Shown piece after piece: positions 52,806 through 59,064 of a DNA stretch of 59,064 bases. This DNA is from Silicimonas sp. (GTDB lineage: Bacteria > Pseudomonadota > Alphaproteobacteria > Rhodobacterales > Rhodobacteraceae). Numbering within the stretch: position 1 is the first letter of the stretch; the number at the start of each line of letters is the position of its first letter. Made by a program: the position numbers and the translations under genes. Where the stretch lies: contig JAJDUZ010000025.1 in NCBI GenBank assembly GCA_022826385.1, positions 1 through 59,064 of the forward strand, read 5' to 3'. The notes beneath the pieces are model-generated. The model searched no databases. It saw only the letters and a program-made list of their open reading frames with translations, and was not told where the DNA came from.

Positions 52806-54256
52806 GGTCGGATCTCCCGCCAGCGGCGGCCGTCGCGATGAAGAAGCATGGCCGCTTCTTCCGGTCCGGTCGAACCGGTCTCATACGGCAACGGCTTGTC
52901 GCCACGCTCGGTCCAGCCGTTGATCAGCGGATCGGTCCAGGCCCAGGCGGCTTCCACCTCGTCGCCCCGCATGAAGAGCGTCTGGTTGCCCCGGATCACG
53001 TCCATGATGAGCCGCTCATAGGCGTCCGGCACATCCTCGGCATCGGGGCCCAGCGCCTCGGCAAAGCTCATGTCCAGCGGCACGTCGACAAGGCGCATGC
53101 CCCCCGGCCCCGGCTCTTTGATGGTGACGAATAGGTCCATGCCTTCGTTCGGTTGCAGGCGGATCGTCAACACGTTCCGGTGCTGCCCGGCACGCTGGCC
53201 GAAGATCGAGTGCGGCGCGTCCTTGAAGACGATTGCGATCTCGGAGTAACGCGCCTTCAGCCGCTTGCCCGTCCGCAGGAAGAACGGCACGCCCGCCCAG
53301 CGCCAGTTCGAAATCGCCAGCTTCATCGCAATGAAGCTCTCGGTCCGGCTGTCGGGGTCGCCCACCTGCTCAAGATAGGCCCGGCCCTTGGTCGGATCGG
53401 TGTACTGTCCCCGCACGATGTCCTCGGGCTTCACCGGATCCAGGGCACGGATCACCTTCAGCTTCTCGTCGCGCACCGCGTCCGGATCAAAGCGCGAGGG
53501 CGGCTCCATCGCCGTCAGGCAAAGAAGTTGCATCAGGTGGTTCTGCACCATGTCCCGCATGGCGCCCGACTTGTCGTAATAGGCACCACGCCCATCCACG
53601 CCGACGCTTTCCGAGACGGTGATCTGCACGTGGTCGATGTATTGCGCATTCCACAGCGGCTCGAAGAGCACATTGCCGAAGCGGACCGCCATCAGGTTCT
53701 GAACGGTCTCTTTGCCCAGATAGTGGTCGATCCGATAGATCTGGCTTTCATCGAAATGGCTGCGAAGTGTGGCGTTCAAAGCCTTGGCGCTTTCCAGATC
53801 GCGCCCGAACGGCTTTTCAACCACGATCCGGCAGGTCGGACCCGCGCAGGCATGGCCATGCAACCGCTCGGCCAAAGGCCCGAACAAGGACGGCGCGACC
53901 GAGAAATAGAACGCCCGGACGACATCGGGCCGCAGCATGGCCGACAGCTCCTTCCAGCCCCCCTCGCCCATGGCGTCGATCGTCACGTAGTCGATGCCTT
54001 CGAGGAAGCCCTTGATGCTCTCGTCGCTTCGGGACCCTTTCGGTACGAACTCCTCAAGCGCCGCCTTGACCTCGGCCTGATAGCCTTTCCGATCCATCTC
54101 GGACCGGGCTGCGCCGATAATGCGCGCTTCAGGAGGCATCTGTCCCGAGTGATAGCGCCGGAACAGACCCGGCAGGATCTTGCGCCGTGCGAGGTCGCCG
54201 GTACCGCCGAAAATGACGAGGTCGAAATTGTCGACCGGAATGACTCTCGAGACCAT
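52802..54256 (-). CDS. zwf: Glucose-6-phosphate dehydrogenase
   Basis: A 484-residue Zwf. The NADP site is LVIFGGTGDLARRKILPGL and the substrate-binding and catalytic segment is RIDHYLGKETVQNLMAVRF. It makes 6-phosphogluconolactone, the entry to the Entner-Doudoroff and pentose phosphate routes. GGAGG lies before ATG 54256; the in-frame start 13 codons upstream is weaker. It is the first gene of its operon and diverges from the radical SAM gene. Confidence 0.97.
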   Translation of the reverse strand: MVSRVIPVDNFDLVIFGGTGDLARRKILPGLFRRYHSGQMPPEARIIGAARSEMDRKGYQAEVKAALEEFVPKGSRSDESIKGFLEGIDYVTIDAMGEGGWKELSAMLRPDVVRAFYFSVAPSLFGPLAERLHGHACAGPTCRIVVEKPFGRDLESAKALNATLRSHFDESQIYRIDHYLGKETVQNLMAVRFGNVLFEPLWNAQYIDHVQITVSESVGVDGRGAYYDKSGAMRDMVQNHLMQLLCLTAMEPPSRFDPDAVRDEKLKVIRALDPVKPEDIVRGQYTDPTKGRAYLEQVGDPDSRTESFIAMKLAISNWRWAGVPFFLRTGKRLKARYSEIAIVFKDAPHSIFGQRAGQHRNVLTIRLQPNEGMDLFVTIKEPGPGGMRLVDVPLDMSFAEALGPDAEDVPDAYERLIMDVIRGNQTLFMRGDEVEAAWAWTDPLINGWTERGDKPLPYETGSTGPEEAAMLLHRDGRRWREIRP

Positions 54257-54436
54257 CTCGTGCCTCCATCTTTGCGGCACTGATACCGCTAACATTTATG
54301 CTGCAGCGCATACATCCGGCGCCGCATAAAGTCCAGATGGCAATAGGACATCACAACTTCGTCACGACCCCAAGCTTTTCCTTTCCCTCGCCCCCTCAGC
54401 GGCTTAGGAAAATCTGAACGAGGAAAGACGGCACTC

Positions 54437-55387
54437 ATGAAAGACACGATCTCCGAGCTTGACCCGCGGAAATTCCAAGACCCAAAGGTTACTGCGAAAG
54501 GAGAGGCACGGGCCTCGGTCGCACTCACCAATCCCGAAACGCTCTGGTTCAACACCGGCACGCTTTGCAACATCGAATGCGTCAGTTGCTATATCGAAAG
54601 CTCGCCCAAGAACGACCGGCTGGTTTATCTGACCACCGCCGAGATCGAAGACTATCTGAATCAGTTGGAAGCCCGTGACTGGGGCGTGTCCGAAATCGGC
54701 TTCACCGGCGGCGAGCCTTTCATGAACCCCGACATGATCGACATGGCCGAAGCCTCGCTGAAGCGCGGTTACAAGGTGCTGATCCTGACCAATGCCATGC
54801 GCCCGATGATGCGGAAGTCGATGCGCGCCGGTCTGGAACGCCTTGTTGGCGAGTACGGAGACAAGCTGACCTTGCGCATCTCGCTGGATCATTGGTCAGC
54901 CAAGTACCACGACGAGGAGCGTGGCGATGGCGCGTTCGAGAAATCGCTGATCGGCATGCGCTGGCTTCGGGATGCCGGGATCAAGATGGCGGTTGCCGGG
55001 CGCACGATGTGGCACGAAGCCGATGCCGAGGCGCGCGAGGGCTATGCCACGCTCTATGCCGACGAAGGCTTTGACATCGATGCGGCGAACCCCGGTGAAA
55101 CCGTGCTGTTCCCCGAAATGGACGAAAGCGTCGACGTTCCGGAAATCACCACGGCGTGCTGGGGCATTCTGGACAAGTCCCCGACCGAGGTGATGTGTTC
55201 GTCCTCGCGTATGGTGGTCAAGCGCAAGGGCGCGGCACAGCCGACGGTGCTGGCATGCACCCTGTTGCCCTATGACCCGCAATTCGAGATGGGCACGACG
55301 CTGGAAGAGGCCGAACGGCCCGTCCAGTTGAACCACCCGCATTGCGCGAAGTTCTGTGTGTTGGGCGGCGCCAGCTGCTCGGCCTGA
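54437..55387 (+). CDS. Radical SAM protein with extra C-terminal cysteines
   Basis: A 316-residue radical SAM enzyme. The cluster motif is C44-x3-C48-x2-C51, followed by FTGGEPFMNPDMIDMAE and LILTNAM, typical of the barrel. The tail holds C303, C307 and C314 (HPHCAKFCVLGGASC), with more cysteines at TACWGILD and EVMCSSS, so an auxiliary cluster is possible. No precursor peptide gene is seen. The reaction is unknown; resemblance to SPASM-like or anaerobic maturation enzymes is only by layout. Confidence 0.85.
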   Translation: MKDTISELDPRKFQDPKVTAKGEARASVALTNPETLWFNTGTLCNIECVSCYIESSPKNDRLVYLTTAEIEDYLNQLEARDWGVSEIGFTGGEPFMNPDMIDMAEASLKRGYKVLILTNAMRPMMRKSMRAGLERLVGEYGDKLTLRISLDHWSAKYHDEERGDGAFEKSLIGMRWLRDAGIKMAVAGRTMWHEADAEAREGYATLYADEGFDIDAANPGETVLFPEMDESVDVPEITTACWGILDKSPTEVMCSSSRMVVKRKGAAQPTVLACTLLPYDPQFEMGTTLEEAERPVQLNHPHCAKFCVLGGASCSA

Positions 55388-55390
55388 CGC

Positions 55391-55433
55391 CTGATATATC
55401 AGCGCAGGCGCGAAACACCCGCTGATATATCGG
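55391..55433. promoter_or_regulatory. Inverted repeat around GATATATC
   Basis: CTGATATATCAGCG (55391-55404) and CGCTGATATATCGG (55420-55433) form a 14-base inverted repeat with one mismatch and a 15-base spacer. The GATATATC core is itself palindromic. It begins just after the radical SAM stop. It may be an extended hairpin ending that gene or an operator for the 99-residue gene downstream. Confidence 0.45.
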
Positions 55434-55538
55434 GCAATCGCACGCGAAGCGCCGGTTCGGCGCGGGTAGCGCTAACACTTGGTTAACGTCTTCGGTCAAC
55501 ACTATCGGCAGGGAGGCCCACTTGCCGGAGTTGGCCAC

Positions 55539-55838
55539 ATGACAAACGAACTACTCTCACTCATCGTCGGGTATCTTGCCTGCGGTCACATCGCCGAAGA
55601 GCGATACCTGACCCCGCAGGAAGTCCAGTATTGCAGCGTGATTTATCAGGAAATCAAGCTTGCCTTCGTGCCGGGCGTCGATCCGCGTGTTTACCTTGAA
55701 CTCTCGCCCAAAGAACAGCATGCCGTGAACAAGGAAGGGTTCATCGCCTTCTATACGTGGCGGCAGGACAACCCCGACACGATCGCCTTCCTTGAACGCG
55801 TCGCGCGGGGCGAGATTGAGCTTGGTCAGGCCGGTTGA
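55539..55838 (+). CDS. Hypothetical 99-aa protein
   Basis: A small soluble protein, MTNELLSLIVGYLACGHIAE to start, with VQYCSVIYQEIKLAF and FIAFYTWRQDNPDTIAFLE. GGAG lies 8 bases before ATG 55539. I do not recognise the family; residues are helix-prone without a signal or membrane segment. It could be a small partner of the radical SAM enzyme, but the spacer contains an inverted repeat and 150 bases. It converges on agmatinase. Confidence 0.65.
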   Translation: MTNELLSLIVGYLACGHIAEERYLTPQEVQYCSVIYQEIKLAFVPGVDPRVYLELSPKEQHAVNKEGFIAFYTWRQDNPDTIAFLERVARGEIELGQAG

Positions 55839-55841
55839 GCG

Positions 55842-56798
55842 TCAGCTTGCCGGCGCGACCATCGCGCATAGAAGCTCGAACATCACCGAAACGCCAAGGA
55901 AGGCCGTGCCGCCCGAGGCATCGAAGGGCGGAGACACCTCCACCAGATCGGCGCCGCGAATATCGAGCCCGCCCAGATGGCGACAGACCTCGAGCGCCTG
56001 AAAACTGTTCGGCCCGCCCACTTCGGGCGTGCCGGTGCCGGGTGCGAAAGTCGGGTCGACGAAGTCGATGTCGTAGCTGACATAGATCGGATGCGTGCCG
56101 ACGATCTGGCGCGCCTCCGCCATTACATCGGCAACGCCGCGGTCGAAAAACTCTTCGATGGTGATAATCCGAACGCCGACACTGTCGGCAAAGTCGCGGT
56201 CTTCGCGGTCGTACATCGTGCCGCGAATGCCGATCTGAACGACCTTTGTCGGATCAAGCAGCCCCTCTTCGATCGCACGTCGGAAAGGCGTCCCATGCGT
56301 GTACATCTCGCCACCGAAATAACTGTGGAAGAGATCCGTGTGACTGTCGAAATGGATCATTCCCAAGGGCTGATCCGCAATCCCGCGCAGGATCGGCAGC
56401 GAACACAGGTGATCGCCCCCCGCCGTCAGCGGCCGAATGCCCGCCTCACGGAGCCCCGTATAGAACGCACTCATCCGGTCCAGGCTGTCGGGAATGCTCG
56501 CCGGGTTCGGCCCGACATCCCCGACATCGGCACAGCGCGCGATCTCGAACGGCCTGACATGGCTCACGGGATGTTCGGCGCGGATCATGGTCGAGGCGTC
56601 GCGCAACTGGCGCGGCCCGTGGCGCGGCCCGGGCCGGTTGGTGGTGCCGCTATCCCATGGGGCGCCAACCAGGCCGATCTGCACGTCGCCGAAACGTTCG
56701 TGGCCGGGCGGCACATAGGGCAAGCGCATGAAGGTGGGCACGCCGGCGAAACGCGGCAGATCGAAACCGGAAACGGGGGTAAAGAATGGATCGCTCAT
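55842..56798 (-). CDS. speB: Agmatinase/ureohydrolase family enzyme
   Basis: A 318-residue ureohydrolase. The binuclear manganese motifs are GGDHLCSLP, HFDSHTDLF and YDIDFVDPTFAPGTGTPE. Agmatinase, giving putrescine and urea, is the usual call; guanidinobutyrase or another guanidino-acid hydrolase is possible because close relatives differ in specificity. The start is ATG 56798. Tandem hairpins lie just upstream, between it and the HNH gene. Confidence 0.9.
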   Translation of the reverse strand: MSDPFFTPVSGFDLPRFAGVPTFMRLPYVPPGHERFGDVQIGLVGAPWDSGTTNRPGPRHGPRQLRDASTMIRAEHPVSHVRPFEIARCADVGDVGPNPASIPDSLDRMSAFYTGLREAGIRPLTAGGDHLCSLPILRGIADQPLGMIHFDSHTDLFHSYFGGEMYTHGTPFRRAIEEGLLDPTKVVQIGIRGTMYDREDRDFADSVGVRIITIEEFFDRGVADVMAEARQIVGTHPIYVSYDIDFVDPTFAPGTGTPEVGGPNSFQALEVCRHLGGLDIRGADLVEVSPPFDASGGTAFLGVSVMFELLCAMVAPAS

Positions 56799-56815
56799 GA
56801 GCGGACCGTAGCGGG

Positions 56816-56861
56816 CGCTTTCTTGAAAAGAAAGCGGCCCGAAATCTTTTCAAGATTTCGG
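56816..56861. repeat. Tandem hairpin element, copy 4
   Basis: Hairpin 1: CGCTTTCTT/AAGAAAGCG (9 bp, loop GAA, 56816-56836). Hairpin 2: CCGAAATCTT/AAGATTTCGG (10 bp, loop TTC, 56839-56861). It directly follows the stop of the minus-strand HNH gene (stop at 56863-56865). Hairpin 2 is nearly identical to hairpin 2 of copy 2. Confidence 0.75.
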
Positions 56862-56862
56862 C

Positions 56863-57447
56863 TCACGCCTCAAGTTCAGCGTCCCAATACAGGAAGTCGA
56901 GCCACGTCTCGTGCAAATGGTTCGGCGGGAATTTTCGACCCTGATTGCGCAACTCTTCGGCCCCCGGTTGCCGCGGCGGCTTCCGAAGCGACATGCCGGC
57001 CAGCGACAGCGATTTCGAGCCCTTCTTCAGGTTGCATTTCGAACAGGCCGCAACAACATTTTCCCAGCTTGTCACCCCGCCCCGCGCCCGTGGCACCACG
57101 TGGTCGAACGTCAATTCGCCCTTCGCACCGCAATACTGGCAGCGGAATTCATCCCGAAGGAACAGGTTGAACCGCGTGAAAGCCACGCGTTTCTGTGGCT
57201 GGACATAGTCTTTCAACACCACGACCGATGGAATGCGGATTTCGGTCGAAGGGCTTCGCACAACCTCGTCGTATTCCGCGAGGATCTGCACCCGGTCGAG
57301 CCAAGCGGCTTTCACCGCGTCCTGCCATGGCCAGAGCGACAAAGGGTAATAGGATAAAGGCCGATAATCCGCGTTCAGGACAAGCGCGGGGTGATGCCTC
57401 AGATTGTTGGGCTCACGCACGAAACTTGTTCTGAATTCACCGGTCAT
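56863..57447 (-). CDS. HNH endonuclease-domain protein
   Basis: A 194-residue protein with a C-terminal HNH domain: CQYCGAKGELTFDHVVPRAR carries the first two Cys and the catalytic D-H pair, and ENVVAACSKCNLKKG the second Cys pair and final asparagine. The N-terminus (ALVLNADYRPLSYYPLSLW) is typical of a very common chromosomal HNH family in alphaproteobacteria and cyanobacteria, not of homing elements. GGAG precedes ATG 57447. Its natural substrate is unknown. Confidence 0.88.
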   Translation of the reverse strand: MTGEFRTSFVREPNNLRHHPALVLNADYRPLSYYPLSLWPWQDAVKAAWLDRVQILAEYDEVVRSPSTEIRIPSVVVLKDYVQPQKRVAFTRFNLFLRDEFRCQYCGAKGELTFDHVVPRARGGVTSWENVVAACSKCNLKKGSKSLSLAGMSLRKPPRQPGAEELRNQGRKFPPNHLHETWLDFLYWDAELEA

Positions 57448-57644
57448 TAGAGACTCCGTCCTGCCCTGCTGCCTCACCTTTGGCGTCAGAGCGGGGGACC
57501 CGCCCCAACCGTTCTAGGGCACTATATCTGGCGTCTCCCGCCTGACAAGCCCTTGATTTGGGGAAGATGTAGTCGCCAAAAGCGACAAAGGGATGACAAC
57601 CGGTGCGCAGGCTTGTCCGCACGCAGAAACAGGGGCCACCCCGC

Positions 57645-58163
57645 TTAGCAGGTCGAGGGGTCGAAGGTGTTGGGATTGCGCGGATAGGCATCGGGAATGA
57701 CCTCGCGCACCTTTTCAAGCAGTGGACCTGTTGCTGCCAGATTCGGGGACAACACCATGACCGTGTGAAAGCCGGGACACAGGAAGTCATAGTCTTCGCT
57801 GTTGACCAGAATGGCGTTGATCCCCTTGTCCAGCAATCGCTGCTGTTGGCGCGCCGCACTGTCCCGAACACCGTAAGACCCGGCCATCACCCACCGGATC
57901 GAAGTTGCGCCAGACGGCGACGCGTCGTCGTCGGTCACGCGCGTGGCTTCGTCGTTCAGGCCAAGCGCCGCATAGGCGTACAACCCGACGCCAGCCAGCA
58001 GAATGACCGCACCGACAACGGCCACAAGGTTCTGCCGCTCTTTCCGGATTTCCACGTAAGTGCCGAACTTGCCGGCCAAGCCAAGAAACAAAAGCACAAT
58101 CCCGAAGATCACCAATGCCGTCGGCACATTGATCTCGGACAGGGCCCGAATAATGTCGTCCAT
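57645..58163 (-). CDS. Membrane-anchored protein with SPOR-like C-terminus
   Basis: A 172-residue protein with two membrane helices (VIFGIVLLFLGLAGKF and VAVVGAVILLAGVGLYAYA) and a C-terminal domain starting IRWVMAGSYGVRDSAARQQQRLLDKG. The GSY and DKG placement resembles a SPOR fold, but the match is weak. The last helix would place this domain in the periplasm. Function unknown. It is a single gene flanked by the HNH gene and the carboxylesterase. Confidence 0.68.
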   Translation of the reverse strand: MDDIIRALSEINVPTALVIFGIVLLFLGLAGKFGTYVEIRKERQNLVAVVGAVILLAGVGLYAYAALGLNDEATRVTDDDASPSGATSIRWVMAGSYGVRDSAARQQQRLLDKGINAILVNSEDYDFLCPGFHTVMVLSPNLAATGPLLEKVREVIPDAYPRNPNTFDPSTC

Positions 58164-58266
58164 ATCAAAACCTCAAATAATCTTTCGTGCCGGCTTAAAA
58201 TGCGCGCCGACAGAGAGACTTTAGCACATTTTTGCCTGTGCTTCGATTGAGGTGGCCAAGACGCCG

Positions 58267-58989
58267 CTAGTGTTGTGGTGTTTCGACCCCGAGATGTTCG
58301 TGGATAAAGGCCAGCGCGACCGATAGACCGTCGGGCGCAATCCCGTGCCCCGTGCCTTCCATGACATGCGCATAGACGGCGAAACCGGCCCCCTGCAGCG
58401 CCTCGCCTGCTGTCTGAAGCTCTTCGAACGGCACGACATCATCGGCGTCGCCATGGATCAGCAGAACCGGCGGCGTGGACTGCATTTCTTCCCCCAGACG
58501 CTCGGGCACCATCAAACGGCCCGAGAACGCCACGATGCCTGCAACAGGCTCGAGGCGGCGCGGCGCGACATGCAGGCTCATCATCGTGCCCTGGCTGAAA
58601 CCGAAGAGGATCAGCCGGTCGGCGTCGATCCCCTCTTCTGCCAGAATGCGGTCAATCAAGGCGTCCAACAGCTTGGCTGACCGGTGCATGCCTTCGGATG
58701 CCGCGGCGTCGGTCGAGCCATCAATCCAGGGGATCGGAAACCATTGATAGCCCGTCGGGTTCGCCATCGAGCGATCGGGCGCGTCTGCGGCAATGAAAAC
58801 GGTGTCCGGCAAATGTGGAGCCAATGGCTCGGAGAGCCCCAGAAGGTCCGCGCCATCGGCGCCATAGCCATGCAGGAACAGCACCACCGAGCTGTCCTCG
58901 CCCGACTTGCTGGCCCGACGGGAAAAATTCAATTCTTGTGAGCCTCTTGCAAAACTATTGCGATGAAGCGCTGGCGCGGCGGGTCTCAT
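58267..58989 (-). CDS. Phospholipase/carboxylesterase (alpha/beta hydrolase)
   Basis: A 240-residue serine hydrolase. The nucleophile elbow is LFGFSQGTMMS; GDADDVVP gives the acid and GTGHGI the histidine. VVLFLHGYGADGADLLGL forms the oxyanion region. The family includes lysophospholipases and acyl-protein thioesterases. I place the start at ATG 58989, where the ATG overlaps a preceding TGA as ATGA; an in-frame ATG at 59043 lies inside the upstream gene. Confidence 0.87.
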   Translation of the reverse strand: MRPAAPALHRNSFARGSQELNFSRRASKSGEDSSVVLFLHGYGADGADLLGLSEPLAPHLPDTVFIAADAPDRSMANPTGYQWFPIPWIDGSTDAAASEGMHRSAKLLDALIDRILAEEGIDADRLILFGFSQGTMMSLHVAPRRLEPVAGIVAFSGRLMVPERLGEEMQSTPPVLLIHGDADDVVPFEELQTAGEALQGAGFAVYAHVMEGTGHGIAPDGLSVALAFIHEHLGVETPQH

Positions 58990-59063
58990 GTTCTGCGTGG
59001 GGTTTCGGTCGCCAGAGGCCGCGCATTGGTCGGGAATTGCCATGCCTCCAGCGCTTGAAGAAG
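58986..59063 (-). CDS. 3' end of an upstream gene (partial)
   Basis: Twenty-five codons of an open frame entering from the right edge, ending EAWQFPTNARPLATETPRRT at TGA 58986-58988. The stop overlaps the carboxylesterase start. The fragment is too short to name. The overlap suggests an operon with the esterase. Confidence 0.4.
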   Translation of the reverse strand, partial: LLQALEAWQFPTNARPLATETPRRT

Positions 59064-59064
59064 A

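Noticed and set aside
56863..57447. HNH protein as a homing endonuclease or mobile element
   Set aside because: The N-terminus matches a common chromosomal HNH family; there is no intron, terminal repeat or integrase.

Overview
The window is about 59 kb of GC-rich DNA with dense, short-spaced operons. Gene content points to a marine alphaproteobacterium of the Roseobacter group (Rhodobacterales). The main indicators are a suf operon led by an IscR that lacks the usual cysteine ligands, a complete beta-hydroxyaspartate cycle operon (bhcABCD with bhcR), a DmdC-like acyl-CoA dehydrogenase, a corrinoid one-carbon module, and several small Rhodobacterales-type families (DUF6455, DUF6173, DUF6314; assigned from memory of family sequences). 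There is no rRNA, CRISPR array, complete insertion sequence or prophage.

Layout. 1-1330: C-terminal remnant of selO and tRNA-Arg. 1372-3339: chemoreceptor. 3623-12517 (minus strand): iron-sulfur assembly operon iscR - cysteine desulfurase - sufB - small ORFs - ybjQ - membrane protein - sufC - sufD - two YIP1-like genes - sufS. Its promoter region carries a perfect Irr-type palindrome and a TTGACC/GGTCAA inverted repeat. 12704-19586: hydrolase, a DUF6455 gene with a perfect FNR box, DUF6173, MBL hydrolase plus DmdC-like dehydrogenase, threonylcarbamoyl-AMP synthase, and an M48 lipoprotein. 19596-29466: a 1043-residue three-domain glycosyltransferase, VOC protein, M20 amidohydrolase, bioY, purB, fliG and a Hint-domain protein. 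30028-32427: modABC. 32737-36018: PhzF, phytanoyl-CoA dioxygenase family, Ppx/GppA.

36183-42294: one-carbon module (virulence-factor-domain protein, MTHFR, methyl-THF:corrinoid methyltransferase, corrinoid-activating ASKHA ferredoxin protein), split by two secreted proteins on the other strand. 42291-42894: broken hybrid histidine kinase remnant. 42895-48235: bhcDCBA and divergent bhcR, which convert glyoxylate and glycine to aspartate and oxaloacetate. 48271-49815: tRNA-Gly, thioesterase, serine hydrolase. 49890-54256: zwf-pgl-(SUKH-like)-pgi, the oxidative entry to hexose phosphate metabolism. 54437-59063: radical SAM protein, agmatinase, HNH endonuclease, membrane protein, carboxylesterase and the tail of one more gene.

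The least expected signals are: (1) a recurring tandem-hairpin element at four gene ends; (2) the cysteine-poor IscR under an Irr-type box; (3) a Cys-rich DUF6455 protein behind a perfect FNR box; (4) arginine-rich tails shared by the two adjacent corrinoid-pathway proteins; and (5) the duplicated-domain glycosyltransferase. No single unmistakably new system is evident. The best candidates are the tandem-hairpin family and the extra genes inside the suf operon.
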